64,000 nucleotides of DNA. It comes from Palaemon carinicauda (taxonomy: Eukaryota > Arthropoda > Malacostraca > Decapoda > Palaemonidae). The DNA is taken from NCBI RefSeq assembly GCF_036898095.1, contig NC_090768.1:49409047-49473046 (forward strand), written 5' to 3'. Position numbers and translations under genes: made by a program. Of this stretch, positions 42,006 to 55,976 are shown one piece after another. The number at the start of each line of letters is the position of its first letter. Positions within the stretch are counted from its first letter, which is position 1. The notes under the pieces were generated by a model that ran no database searches, was not told the origin of the DNA, and saw only the letters and a program-made list of their open reading frames with translations.

Positions 42006-42190
42006 ATTTGGAAATAATTTGTATTTTTCCAAACTATACAAACCTGAAATTCTTTACTAGGAGATAGATTCAGACGGTGTTCAGGCCAAAAAAACTTTGA
42101 GCAAGGTGGCAACCAACCTCCTGGTAGAAGCTGGGGGTAGCGGGAGAATACTCCCGATACCAACCGTACACTCACTAGCTCAACCACTTT
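42006..42190. mobile_element. Lone family 2-like ITR in NGDN intron 1
   Basis: AAATAATTTGTATTTTTCCA and CTATACAAACCTGA resemble the left tip of copy A. No partner ITR or ICR is visible nearby, so it is a solo ITR or a fragment. Confidence 0.5.
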
Positions 42191-42790
42191 TGATTACATA
42201 CAGAACTTGAGGGGAAAAGGTGATGGTGGGACATGGCATTTTTGAAGAGATCGTAATTTTTTCTGTAAGAAACAGTAGTTTTTTTCCTAGGTTACATTAC
42301 CATGGAATAATATACAATGAAACCCTATTTTCTTTATGGGAAAAATACTGTTTGTTTGAAATATACTATGAAGATATTTTTGCAATTTACAAAATATGAT
42401 TCAGGGTTATCTTGCCAGGAGTGAAGCTGGTTGGGTAACAAACAGTCAAGACTTAATCATAGAGTATGTTAAGGATACAGCGGTAGTTAGTTAGGTCAGG
42501 ATACAGCTCCTAAGTTAGGTGGTGAACATTAGGTTATGTTAGGAACCTAGTTTACTTGGTTTCCTCGAGTTTATTTCCCTAAGAAAATGCAGTTTTTCAC
42601 TCAACTTATGAACTTTTACGCCCGATTTGCTCCAAAATTGCTTTACGAATATTGTACTACAGTAAAGTAAAAGACATTAAAAAACTTAAGATATGGAAAT
42701 AGGTTGGCAATAGGAGCGTTAAATCTACAATAAACACATTTCCCTAATCTAGTAATCCAAGTTGGCAAAACGTAAGACAATTTATATTAC

Positions 42791-42811
42791 CTTATCCACA
42801 GACTCGTCCAT
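42791..42811 (-). CDS. NGDN: Neuroguidin-like exon 1 (start codon)
   Basis: ATG at 42811 in a good context (CAAAATGG) encodes MDESVDK and runs straight into the donor AAG|GTAATA in phase 0. The intron to exon 2 is 819 bp. Seven codons alone are weak evidence. The phase fit and the position next to exon 2 support it, and the neuroguidin N-terminus is expected to be short. Confidence 0.6.
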
Positions 42812-43644
42812 TTTGAGGCTTGCTTGCCTGCCCCAGGTTACTGTATAATAGTTTTGACTAGATAGAAAATAATCATATGACCATTAATATATAAACACGA
42901 GTATCGAACTCAAATAACAATATAAAGAGGATAGCGCATGTGATCAACTCTCCTGAAAGTTGGGAAGTAGGTAATAGTAGCAATACTAAGGCGTATTTGC
43001 CTATGTAACGGCTCTCCTTTTTACGTATTTCACCAACTTGAAATATATTTCTTTTTGTTAAAACAGTACCTTTAAAGTTAGTATGTTTTACTGAGAGAGA
43101 ATTATAATTATTTTTATTCCATTACAGTGAATAAAGTATTTCTAATGGTTTCAAACATTGTTTAAAGCTAAAAAACTATTTTTTTTAATTTCTCCTGAAA
43201 TAGTTATTTGCCGAATTCTAGTGTATCTTATTTTTTATAGTTCACTTTATTCTGTAATTTTATACCGCTTCCGTCTTTTACCCTTTTTTATTTGTAGATG
43301 CGTATTTTAGCAAATTTCTTTTACTAACAATTTTATCGGTTTTAGATAGATTTCATGTTATATTTTCTTTTATTTATTTAATTTTTTTTTATATCATACC
43401 TAAACTACGTGATCCATATAGACTACTATTGCCATAAACCAACACGCAATTTGAAGTCATGTTTTTATTGCTCGAATCTTCAGTCCTGCACTTGTTCTTC
43501 TCCAAACAGCCTTAATTGGGATTAATCTTTTTTAAAAATCAAAGTATTACTTTGAAATGGTAAAAACGTGAGAAAATTAAGAATTGTGAAACAATAGACC
43601 TTTTCTGCAAGATAAAATCATATTTCCCTGCGTGATCTATATCA
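42812..43644. other. NGDN upstream region
   Basis: This should hold the 5' UTR and promoter. It is AT-rich, and I could not assign a TATA box or transcription start. Confidence 0.4.
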
Positions 43645-43880
43645 CTGTCTTGGTTGGAGTTCTCTTGCTTGAAGGTACACTCGGGCACACTATTCTATCT
43701 AATTTCTCTTCCTCTTGTTTGGTTAAAGTCTTTATAGTTATTTAGGAAATATTTATTTTAATGTTACTCTTCTTAAAATATTTTATTTTCCCATGTTTCC
43801 TTTCCTCACTGGGCTATTTTTCCTGTTGGGGCCCCTGGGCTTATAGCATCCTGCTTTTCTAACTAGGGTTGTAGCTTAGC

Positions 43881-43946
<66 letters not shown>
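43645..43946 (+). mobile_element. LINE 3' end with long (AAT)n tail
   Basis: GAGTTCTCTTGCTTGAAGGT ... CTCACTGGGCTATTTTTCCT ... GGGTTGTAGCTTAGCAG, then about 20 AAT units (43884-43946). Same family as 18376-18655. Confidence 0.8.
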
Positions 43947-43948
<2 letters not shown>

Positions 43949-44475
43949 GTGTCTCTTCTTCATTCCCCCAATTACAAACAATGTTGTCTCCCAAACTAAA
44001 AAAATAACTTTAGTTGGTCAGTGTAACTCTGTCTGAGTTCTATTTGTAAGTCATGATTTTAGTGGTTCGATGTGTTTGTAATTTGCTTATTCAATGAGTA
44101 AAATTGTATAAATTCTGTTGAAACCTTAGTCTATTTTTCATGGAGTTGATATAAAAATGGTGGGAGTTCTAACAGCATTGCTACTCAAAATTTGAGAAGA
44201 ATTTTTAGTTATCATTGTTACTAATAATATGCATAATCTTATTGGCCAATTCTAAAGGCAATCGAATTCGAAGAGAAACATAAATATAACAAAAATGTTT
44301 TGCAATATTTTTTATATATGTATATACAGGTTTTTTCTTTTTTTTTAGAATTCCTACAGGATCTTTATTTTACAGTTTAAAGCAAATATTCTCCCTGACA
44401 CTGATGAAGAAATGCACTGTGGCGTTGATTGCCAGACCCTGCTGGGGTGCATAAAGAAATTGGGATGTGCAATTA

Positions 44476-44700
44476 TTATTATTGTTGTTATTGTTGTTGT
44501 TAGCTAAGCTACAACCATAGTTGGAAAAAGTAGGATGCTGTAAGACCCCAATAGGGAAAAATAGCTCAGTGAGAAAAGGAAATAAACTATATGAGAAGTA
44601 ATGAACAATTAAAATAAGATATTTTAATAACAGTAACAACATTAAAACCTATCTTCATATATAAGCTATAAAAGAGACATATTTTATTTATTCCAAGCCC
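44476..44700 (-). mobile_element. LINE 3' end, minus strand
   Basis: Starts with an (ATT)n-like tail, then GCTACAACCATAGTTGGAAA and TGAGAAAAGGAAATAAACTA. It is the reverse complement of the LINE 3' region. Its inner end (GTTACTGTTATTAAAA in sense) links this 3' UTR to the RT fragment at 56764-57545. Confidence 0.75.
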
Positions 44701-45539
44701 AATGAAAATCAAAGAAGTAAAAGGGAACCCGATTAGCTGTGTCAAATTATGTTCATGCTAGTGTTAGAACATCGCTATTTGCAGTTTTTTTTATATAATT
44801 TTTATTTGTTTTACTGATGTAGCTCACTATCTGTAAGCAATTTCGTTGGTTTTAGCTTTTCATAATTTCAATCAGGTAATTCTTTTTTTCTTTTTTGTAT
44901 ATATAAATTATCCGAAAAGGTTAGCAATTTGTTTGTTACTTAATAATTGTTTTTCCTACTTCACACGGTAAAAGAATTGAAATTATGCCATTATAGGAAA
45001 AGGAAATAGCGATGCTCTTGAAAAGCCCATTTCCAATTCTTGAAGTTTTCCAATTATCAGGTACTGTATTGTATTTCCAAAGGTCTATAGACCTATATCT
45101 ATAGACCATTGTAGTTTTCAAATCAATAACATATAATTCAATTATCGAGTCTATATTGCTGGTTACATTTACTTATTCTTAATTTACAACATTCTTACAT
45201 GGGTCCTTTCATCATTTATTACGTCATTGTTGATTTTAGTATGATTTCGTACGACGCCATAACTCGAATAAACCTTTTTTCCATTATTAATTCAACTGTC
45301 GTCTGGAAATCCATTGACATTGCATACAAGCTTTTTTGTTCATTCTTTAGTTCTCCTATATGGTGTCTCAAGTTGCCTGTCAGACTGCTTTTAACTGTAG
45401 CCTAATCAGAGATGAGTTTTCCATCATATTCATAGCTATAATACACTCATCTCTTATTTGATAGGCATTGTATACAGTATAAGCATATTCTGTATGATGC
45501 CTTCATTGGAGCCACAAGCATAGGAGAACTGGAAACACT
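44701..45539. other. AT-rich intergenic DNA, nothing identified
   Basis: No convincing frame, splice pair or repeat end seen. Confidence 0.5.
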
Positions 45540-45589
45540 TCAGAGGAATTTTGAATAACTTAGCATCCTCTCCTTCCCATTAGTAAACG

Positions 45590-46990
45590 TTGATGTTGTC
45601 CCACCGTTGTTGGAATGCATCTTGCCACAGAGCCTGGTGATCCGAGACTGGAGAGCACTAAAGCGAGAGACTGAAATTCAGGGATTTCACGAACAGGTTC
45701 ACATTCGGGGAACCCCAGAGAGTCAGTACTTTGTTAGCTACTAGATGATTCAAAGACCACTCAGAGCCCACTATCCGGGTCGCTCTGCTTAGATTGTCTG
45801 TGAGCACATTCTTCGTGCCTGGAATGAAGCGTGCTGATAGGGTCACCAAGTTGTTTTCTGCCCATCTCAGTATCTCTATTGCCAGATGGGATAGGGCTGC
45901 AAAAAGTTACCGCCTTGTTTGTTGATGCAAGCCACTACCGTGGCGTTGTCGCTCATCAACACCACAGAGTGACCGGCCAGGAACTGTGGAAGTGCCAAGA
46001 AGGCAGCCTTCATCTCGGAGATTTATGTGCTGGCACCCTTCCGACTAGGACCATAGGCCTGAGACTGCGTGATGCAGCATGTGGGACCCCCACCCTTCTT
46101 TCGATGCATCTGAAAAGAGCGTCAAGTCCGGGGGGAAGACGAGAAGGTCAAAACCCCTGTGCAGATTCTGAGGTCTATCTGTTCTTCCAGTCCCATAGGA
46201 ACTAGAACGTCCGGGGAATCGTTAGACTGATTCCAGTTGGACTTTATCTGCAATTTTAGAGATCAGATCTTGAGGCAGCTGTTGAGAACTAGACAAACCA
46301 AGGATGCTAGGTGACCGAAGAGAGACAATGACCTCTGGGTCAAGAGTTCTTCTCGTCTGATTAATGGTCTTGCTATCTTCCTCAGCCTCACTGCCCTGTC
46401 GCCTGATGGGAAGACTTTCTGTAGATTGGTGTCTGTGATCATACCTAAGTATACCAGTCATTGAGAGGGAAGCATTGACAACTTGAGGTTTACCATGATC
46501 CCCAGATCTTGGCAAAGCCTCAGAAGTTTGTCTCGTTGTTGAAGAAGGGTGGCCACCGAGTCTGCCAGAATCAGCCAGTTGTCCAGATATCGTAGGAGAC
46601 AGATGCCGATTCTTTGAGCCCAAGAAGACATAGGGCGAAAACTCTCGTAAGACCTGAGGTGCTGTGGAAAGACCAAAGCACAGCACCTTGAACTGGTATT
46701 TCCTGTTGTCTAGAATGATCCTTAGATACTTCCTTGAGGATGGATGGATTGGGATCTGGAAGTGTGCGTCCTTGAGGTCCAGTGTGCACATTAGGTCCTG
46801 TGGTCCTACCGCTTGTCTGACCATGCCTTCTGTCTCCATACTGAAAGTAATTTGATTGACAAACTTGTTCAGAGCTGAGAGGTCGATGATTGGTCTCCAG
46901 CCTCCAGATGCCTTTTTCACAAGAAAGAGTAGACTGAAGAAGCCTGGGGAGTCGTCGAGGACCTCTTGGAGAGCGCCTTTATCATGGTTT
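45590..46990 (-). pseudogene. Copy E RT-RNase H relic
   Basis: RT: KKASGGWRPIIDLSALNKFV, CTLDLKDAHFQIPIHPSS and VLCFGLSTAPQ. After a frameshift comes RYLDNWLILADS, where the YLDD motif reads YLDN, changing the second catalytic Asp. The RNase H end has SARFIPGTKNVLTDNLSRA, and the following PNVNLFVKSLN corresponds to the PTIDLFATSM segment of family 1. At least two frameshifts are present. The right part agrees with the copy A relic at nucleotide level. Confidence 0.85.
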
Positions 46991-47199
46991 GGACTTTGGC
47001 CCGGGGGGCTAGCTCCTTTGTGGATCCATTAGCATAGGAGCGCGATGGAACTGGAGCCTTGTTCAGTGGAGGGAGAGATTGTGTTTGGGATGTGATACAG
47101 TACCCTGACCAAATCACAGAGACTGTCTAGGGGTCGGCCCTAAGCTGCAGCCTCCGCTGCCAGGGTCAATACAGGCATCTCCCCACTAGTGGACAAGTG

Positions 47200-50100
47200 G
47201 GAAGACTGCCCATCTTAGCGGTTGCAGCCTCGGCCGCCCCCTATAGAACTCTTTCCTCCACGCGAGGACTTGGAAACCTTCCGCTCTTTGGCTGGATAGG
47301 GCTTAGACACCTTCCTAGTTGCTGATGTAGCTGCTGTCTTGTTCATTGGTGGTGGTTGTTTCTTCTGTGAAGGAGGTGGTCTATAGGGATGAGATGTCAA
47401 TGCCCTATGAAGAGGGGAATCCAGGTTGGACTTCCTCCATCTCTCTGCAGCCCACTCAACGTCTTCCGGTCTGAACATGGAGGAACCATCCAGAGTTTAG
47501 TTCCTTAGTCTTGTGACCTCGTTCTGTGGGACTTGACAATGGAACCTTTCTATTATCAAGTCCCTTCGCCGCAGGATCGTGTTTACCCACAAGTTCACAA
47601 TTTTGTGGGAAAGGAACTTGATGGTTAAAGTTCCTGGTAATAGAAAGGTCTCCGTTACCTTCCTCTAGTTCTCCTTGGACCAATTCTTGGTCCTCATGAG
47701 GTGTCCCCTCTGATCCCAACCAGAGAGCCAGCCATGAAGTAGCCTGCATGGTGGTGTACTTCACCACATTCTCCTGGTTCAGGATCTCCAAAGTCGAGAA
47801 CGAAACCTGAAGACTTGAGAGTCTCAAGGAAGATCCCCCTGGTCAGAGCCTTTAATGAATGGTCGAGAGGTAGTGCTGGAAGAGGCTCGTTGAAAACCTC
47901 ATAATATTTTCTCTGCTGCACGAACAGTGGCAGAAGAAGTTTAAAGAATGAGCCTGCCCAGAGGGATCTGGAGGAGCCGGTGATCTTAGAGAACACCTTC
48001 CAACAGGCACTTGTCAGACCTTTAGACCAGGGCAAGGCTGCACTATTCATGGGGGCTTCTGGGTGCCGAAGAAATGATTCAGGATCGTGTCTTTGCCCTC
48101 TTGAGGGGCCACTGCCGGGTCAAATAACCCATTGATGGTCCTCATGCAGGCCAAGACCTGCCAGAAGGTGTGCTCCAACTCCTCCTGCTCTACCTCCGAT
48201 AGCTTCGGACTAGCAGCTCTCAGAAGATGGTTGTCGTCGTCATCGAAGTCATCCACCCATGGACATCATCCCGGGGTAGGTCGAGGTTGTCCCTTGCATG
48301 ATAGGTGTCACTTGCTGACACGCCTGCAGGGTTCGGCGATGATCGTTTAAGACCTTCTTGCAAAGGTCTTGATGCCCTTGCTAAAGACTTGGGCAGTCTT
48401 GGCATCTTTCAGCTCCTGAGGAGGAGGAAAAAATTACCCCAAGAGTGAAGGTCTTGAACTATCTTCCCTTCGTGTCTCCACTGCTGAGGGAGAGACGTCC
48501 TCCTGTGAGGGTTTGAAGACTGGTCGAAGTTCCGGTGGATCTACCTCGATAGAAGAGGGGCAGAAAGCCACCAGAGAGACTACTCTAAGAGGAAAAGACT
48601 CTTGGCTAGAGAGATGAGGGTGTGAGCTTACTTGCGGAGGAGTGGGCACAACAATGCCGAGCCTCTACTTTGAAGTTGGTAATTGTAGAGGTGGGACACC
48701 TCCCGCAAATGCCTGTAGGACTGCTCTGACCATAGCGTTGAACCACGTTCTTTGCCCACTGCGAGGCTGGCTGAAAGGTCCCCTGAGAGGATTGAAACTG
48801 AATGTTTCTGAAAATGGACATCCGTACTTGGATCACTCAACGACCAGACGGAAGGGTACTGTGAAGAAGCGGATGGCTGCGGCTTTGAAGGTTCCCCCTT
48901 AGGGGAGAACGGAACTAGGCAGCTTACCTGTTTGGGCTCCTTGGGTTCCCTAAAGGTAGGTTTTTTCCGAATCGGAGACCGTCGGGAGTCATCCTTCCCG
49001 CGAGATGTTCTGGAAACCCTCGCTGGAGAGCGGTGATCGCGTGTAGATCTGTAAGAAACAGGATTATGTTTTACGGGTGAACGGTAATCTGCATCTGATG
49101 AACGGCGCTTGCAGGCCGGGGAACAAGATGAAGAACCTTATGAGATACTGGCGTACAGCGGGCTGGCGAGTGTCGATGGCCCGACGAGGGATGAGAAGCT
49201 AGAGAAAGAGTGTGTCGGGACAACTTTCTCCGATCTAAAGGAGATCACCTACGGTCTGGCAAACAATGGCTAGCTGGCGAACGCCTAGAAACTGGTGAGC
49301 AGCGAGTCACAGGAGAACTAAGCACAGATGGAGAATATGAGCAGCTGGCAAATGATGAGCTGCTGGTGATCGGCAAGCAGCTGGCAAACACCATGGAGCT
49401 GCCGAACAGCTGGAGAATGGCGGGAACTACCAAACTCTTAGTAGTTGGCAATCAGTGAGTTGTTGGTGAACGACATGCTGCCGGAGACTGATGAACAGTT
49501 GGCGATCAACGGGAAACTGGGGAACCATTGGCGATCGGCGAGAAGCCCGAGAACGCTGGACAGCCAGCTGCTGACGAGTCACAGGGAAGTGATGAGAAGC
49601 TGGAGGACTGCGAATAGTTGGCAAACTACGAACTGCGGGAGCTCGACGAGTAGTCGGAGAATCTGGAGATTCAATGGCAGTTGGCGAACTACAAACAGCT
49701 TTCCGGTGGCGAGAGGTCAGAGAGTGCCAGTAGACAGGCGAACGCCTCAAGGCTGCCAAATGGTGAGTCAGAGGAGTGTCCGATAAATCAAACGAGGGTC
49801 AGTAGTCAGAAGGCTGTCAGTAAGTCTGACGAGATGATGAGTGACAAACTCTAGGAATAGCTCTGCAGCCGAGGTGACGAGTGCCGAGGAGTGGGCGAGC
49901 AGCAAGGTCCTGGCGAGTGACAATCCTCGGAAAGGGGATCGTCCAACAGGCAAATGAGGAGAGCCAAAGAGACTTTTCTTAGCCGGAGAGAAGAAGAACA
50001 TCTGAAGCAGTAAGGAGGACCATGCACTCTGCGTGCTCGTCAAGAACAGAGATGATCATCGGAAGGGGAGGACTGCTCTGCAGGAACAGGATGATCTCTA

Positions 50101-50860
50101 GAAGACCTCTGGATCGGGGTTTGTAGTGGGGATCTCGCTCTAGGACGAGAGAGATACCCACCCGCAGGAGAGACCTGCCTAGGACTTTTGCCCTGCCCCC
50201 AATGGAAGAGTCGGCTCAGCAAGGGGGGAAACGCAGTCTTCGGCAACGGTGACAGCGGCGGAAAAAGAGGCAGGGTGGAAATTGTCGGTAGATACAGTGG
50301 ACAACCACTCAGGATCTCATGAGCCCACACTCAACATTGACAAGAGATACCCCTCCAAGAAAGTCAGCGTCCACTTCTCTGCACCGAGTTGAAGAAGCTC
50401 AAAAAGTGCTTTCTTCGAAGTAAGGCCAGTCAAACCAAGGTACGCCCACGCCTGAAAAACCTGAAAAAAAAGGGACAGGTCTCACTCGGGGGGAGGGGCG
50501 GGGACGCTTCACTAGGGGAAGCAGCACTGTCCCTCGAGAACCAAAGTTGACCTGGGATTAATTGGTGTCTACGCTTCTGTTCGATGGTTCCCTGGGGGAA
50601 ACCAACCAAAGAGGAGCTTCAGGGGGTGGAAGAAGCCTTGGTTTTCTTCGACTTTGAGGATGACCCCGAAGGCAAAGAATCCCTTTTGGAGTTCTTCTTA
50701 CGCCAAGATACTTACTTCTCCCACTGGGAGGCAGACCACTCCCGTCATTCAGGGCAGGTGTTGTCTTGGTCACAATGCCGCCCTCAGCAGGGAGTGCATA
50801 TCAACAGACGACATGAAATTCCCCGCAGCAGCGGCCCACAGTTCCTGGGCAGGTACGCAT
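47200..50860 (-). pseudogene. Copy E gag-like relic
   Basis: Pieces in several frames: 47478-47215 ends in a basic tail (RKVSKSSRGGKSSIGGGRG), as gag proteins of these elements do. 48050-47694 has LWAGSFFKLLLPLFVQQ. 49759-49427 is rich in RRSP and RSP repeats, parallel to the RS-like repeats of copy A. The order matches gag upstream of RT. I cannot define one start; many stops separate the pieces. Confidence 0.55.
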
Positions 50861-50984
50861 GAAGACTGCCAAGAAGAGAGTACACACACACTGAAAATAA
50901 AAAGAAAACAAAAGTGATTAGTCAGTAATGGCAAGTCAATAATTGGTGAGAGGGGAAGAGCCGCAATGTCCGCTCTCCACCCGA

Positions 50985-51151
50985 GCCAAAAGCAAAGTGG
51001 GTGAGTGATTGAGTGGGGTAGCTACTAACCCTCCCCCTGCTAACTAGCGGGTGGGTGGTTAACCCTTGATAAAAATCTGATGGTTCCTCTTTCAGCTTCG
51101 CCAAAAGTAATATCACCTATAAATAACGTTGGTTTGTATTTGGTGATGGAA
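50985..51151. repeat. Copy E 5' ITR
   Basis: Similar to 7816-7996 of copy A with substitutions; it ends GATGGAACAA. Confidence 0.75.
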
Positions 51152-51652
51152 CAAGTAATAATTAGAACTTGTTGACAATGAAATGGCACTGGCAATCAAC
51201 ACAAACCTTTTTCCATTACTGGGAAACAGAATGTCTAGGACAGTAAATGAACTTATGAAAATATAGGACATACAACACATTAACGTTTGGAGGGCAAAAA
51301 CAAAATCGATTACTTGAGTGCTGGTGCTAACCAAGCATGCTTATATTATATAATTAAGCCAAGAAAGGAAATAAAACCTGAAGATGGGTACTTATCTTGA
51401 TAATGCTCTGGAATTGATACGTTGTGTACAGTGTCGACAAAAGCACGAATAGTGGTTGAGGGTTTGTTGTTACGTGGGTATGCTGGGGAGGACTAAAATG
51501 ATGGTTCCTTTCTCCACCTCCACAAAAATAGGTATTTCCGTCATTCAAATGCCTTAATTCTTGATATAAACTTTGGTGCTTATGGATCTAACTCTCAAGA
51601 GACAAATTATGAAATGTTGGTGAAATGAAAAAGACCTTTTACACTAATCAGT

Positions 51653-51658
51653 TTTATT
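51653..51658 (-). terminator. Candidate poly(A) signal for the 62-kb gene
   Basis: AATAAA on minus (TTTATT on plus), about 4.3 kb downstream of the stop codon at 55977. It is one of several possible in AT-rich DNA. Confidence 0.3.
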
Positions 51659-52220
51659 TGATTTAAACCACTTGGTGTACTCTTTTCAACAAAAGTTGTC
51701 AACATTTTGTAAACAAGAAATACACACAATACAATGCATTAAATACATAAATAGAAAATAACCTCCTAGATTATTTAAAAAACCAACTTCATAACAATGA
51801 TAAAAACCCAGAGACTAGTTACATAATCAAACAAAAATAAACTCTGGCCTATTTTTTTTTTTTTAACTTTACACCACTCATTTTCAGCCCACTGAAAATG
51901 GCAAAGTTTGGCAGTACTGTAATTAAAATTTCAGGACTAAACACAGAATGACAACATCTGCTAAAAATGCAGTTTCTGCATATTTCTGATTCATGCTTTG
52001 AGCATGAGTAAATTATGAACCTAGTTGCATATTGTTATAATTGCATTCAAGAATACCTGATCTACCCATATACCCGTCTCAGCATCAATTAACACTCACC
52101 ATGTGCAGCAATAAAACACCTTGATCTTGCAAAAACCATATTTATGGGATGCTGCTAAAAGCTAAATATAAATTGATACACTGCTATTACATTTGCTGCT
52201 TTAAAATATTCCAAGCACTG

Positions 52221-52469
<249 letters not shown>

Positions 52470-55400
52470 CTGAGAATAAAACGATGAAAATTGAGTGGAT
52501 GAAATACTCTGCAGCCTAAAAAAAAGACATAGATAACCATTAGATTAAAACTTTCAAAAACTCTCAATTGATAAATTACACTAATGACTAGGAACAAAGG
52601 AACATTAGAAACCATCTAATTTTTAAATTCTAGTATAATAATACAATTCAACTACCTTAAAGGCTTCATTATCATCTATATTAGTTTTCAAGTAATCAGT
52701 AGCATAAATTGCTCTATTCACATCTTGACTTTCTCTTAGCAAAAGAACCAAACATATTCCTTCTTCTTTATATGGAAACCTATTATGTATTCTTCCAAAG
52801 ACATTACATTCTTTTATAACTTGATGAAAAAGTTAGAAATCCATAAACTAGATAGAACCTTTCAGTTCCAGTTTAATTCCATACTGCCAAAAAACACAAA
52901 CTGGAGATAAACTTTAGCAAAAATCAATTCTTATTGAACTGAGCTACCTAGAATGCAGGGTTCCACTGTGCATTTAACCCACAAACCTTAAATATGTTAA
53001 TAAAATCTATGCTAAGAACTGTACTTTAATAACTACTTAAGATAAAAACATTCTACTGAATATGGCTCTCATTGTACCGAAAACACTGAAATACCATCAT
53101 CTAACCAAAGCAGGAATTAAGGTATAGTATGCAGAATAATGAATATCTATGGCTGTATTACTAATTGCTATACAAACAAGAAAATTGATATGCAATACTG
53201 CCTTTCATAAGAGAAATAATCTACTGTATTTAAACACCTACCTCCCTCCAGTCAGAAAATTAGAAACTAAACTCTAAAGGTTCACTTTTTTCTTGCAAAG
53301 GAATTTTCATGAAGAAGCTGAAATTAAAATTCTGATTAAGATTATATTGTTAAACTTTATACTTTACACTTTATTCTCAAAAAGTTTATATACAGTACAT
53401 TTGCACTATACACATATATTTCAAAGTTAATTTAGTGACTAATCAATAATTGTCATTGTTGAAGGATTCTATGAGAGGTGTTCTCAGAATTTTTATCTTT
53501 ATATGATTAATTTTATCTTATCATTCATAGTAATACCTTTATAAAATTCTTTAAAAAGGATATATGGATGTGCCCAGGAAACCAAAATAATTTATTATAG
53601 ACCATCAAGAAAACACGATTACCCAGTCAAATGCAAGTGTAATTTATAATGTTATAATGTTATACATGTAGTAAATAAGCTTACTCCTTTTTGATAATAT
53701 ACATTAAAAAACACAAAAGGAATGAATTAACTTGTGAAAAAATTTGTAGTTACTCGTAAAGTCTTATAGTTCAAAGACACTGGAATCTCTTGCTTAACCC
53801 TACACTAAACTTCATATGCCTCTTTCAGATCACACTGTATCACACTGGAAGTTAAAGGCAGGTAAGGGTGTAATAAGGAGCACATGCAATTTTTATTAAT
53901 CTAAATACACCTAACACTAATATGAGGATCCACTGAAAATGATAAAGCAGACTCCCTAAGGAAACAAAATTAGCAAAGTGGTTTTCCATCAGTTGCCCTG
54001 ACTGAATGGTGCTGATTCTTCATCAGAGGAGACTCATAAACCTTTATGAGTTGGAATGTCTCTCATTTTTCATGTTTTTAAACAACAAAATAATATTAGT
54101 CTTATTAATTAAATCAAATTTACATTTCTCATATCACAAGAAATAATACCCATTTTGAGGAATAGTATCACCATTGTCCCTTTTGTCATCATTACCATGA
54201 GGATAATAATGATAAAAATAATAATAATAATAATAATGATAATAATAATAATGCCCAAAGTATGCTTTTCTCCAACAAAATGGTAGTAATACCTCATAAA
54301 ACTTTAGTACACAAATGCACAGTACCAACTTACATATACCTGTGATTGGTCATGTTACAGCACATAGTTGGGCTTTCCGAGTCTAGTATAGTTATTTTAC
54401 AAAATTCGTCAAAGAATTCTTATCTCCCATTTTATCTTTCTTTTGAAATTCTTAATAAATTAAAGAAGTATACAATATTTTGATGATTTTTACCAAAATG
54501 TAGACAATTCTCTCAGTACAAAGAACTGTACCGCTTTAAATATCATAGGTAATTGGGTCTACAGAATATCAATTGAAATTATTAGATAAATAAAACTGCC
54601 CTATGCCTCACAATTTTCCTGATTTATCAAGGAACATTTAGTTTCAGCCACACTAATATTTACCTTGAGCATACAGGAACTCATAACCCTTAAAAACATG
54701 AAGGTTCTTAATATTTATGGAAATCAACACGCTCCAAACACAATTCTTAACACTCATGAAAACCTACTCATTTAAGGCCAAACATACAAGTACAGAACAA
54801 CACTATTTTGCATTATTGTACACCTAATTTGACATTCTTACTTTGGAAATGTGATCTTTTGACGAAATTTTGTAGCTCTGGTTTTTCTATACTGATCAAG
54901 TAATATTAAAAAAGCGCTTAGTGTAGATGGGTAAAAGTTATAGGTTTGATTATACAGTAATTCTAACTTATTTTTGACCAGCATAAGGAAACTTGACATT
55001 TCCACCCTGTTAACATGCCATAACTAAATATGATGTGCTTGTCTCATGACAAATCACTTGCTATATGTAGCAATCATTTATGCTTAGCCAAAGTAATTTA
55101 TTAGAGAATTCGATTTCCCAAAACCACAATAACCACAAAATCCTCAGTATTCCACTGTCTACCATTAGGAGCCCAAATAGGCTTTTTTTCACTCAATAAT
55201 ATTAAAATGATAGAAAAGTAATTGGTTACCATAGTATATAGGATTTTATTGTCTTAAAACTTAAGCAGGCCTGGGATATGATATCTCATAGCAATATCAA
55301 ATTTATACTCATGGCATTGCAAACATTTCCGACGTATAAAGTTGAACTCTTATTCACATTATACAAGAACTAAATGTCTTGAAGGAGTTAATCATTTATG

Positions 55401-55976
55401 ATATTCCCTAATTTTTAAGCATAGTATCAAATTGCAAACTCATTTTTAGCTGTAAATAGAGTAGACATCTGAAATATATACCAAGAGATATTTGTACCAA
55501 ATATATCAGCATATCTTTTTCAGTATCTTTCGCTAATGCTTTTTATTGGGTAAACAGTTCATAATATCACTGTAAAATACAGTACTGTACTGATATTTTT
55601 CATTTCAACAGCCTGAAATAAGCTCTGTCTATCTCCTTGACAGCTTTTTTTTAGTTACTACCTATATGAACATTATCCACACAGACTTTCTTCTAGAATG
55701 GGGTTCCTAACTTTAACAATACAGTAGTATCAATTTCTTTTATTTCATAACTCTAATCTGGTCTCCCTTGAAAGTCACCAGTTATGCAGCATCATGGCCC
55801 CCATGTTTTCATATTTTTCACGTTGAAGTACTCTATAGCATTATTTGAATTTCAGATATTTTTTTACTTTATAAAAGGAATTATCAAAAATTATTTTTAA
55901 AGACTAACAAGCATTCTTGTTGGAGTTTTCACTCCCTACGAATATCACAAAGGCTTCAGAGAGATGGTCCTGGGTG

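Larger units (their letters stand above)
45540..51151 (-). mobile_element. DIRS family 2 copy E, 5' half only
   Basis: Sense is minus. The 5' ITR at 50985-51151 resembles that of copy A (GAGCCAAAAG, CTAACTAGCGGG, TTTCAGCTTCGCCAAAAGTA, GGTTTGTATT). A gag region and RT-RNase H follow leftwards, and the match to copy A stops near 45540. YR, ICR and 3' ITR are absent, so the copy is truncated. The left boundary is approximate. Confidence 0.75.

Noticed and set aside
54109..54328. Ile- and Tyr-rich frames near an ATT-rich patch
   Set aside because: Product of an (AAT)n-like simple repeat.
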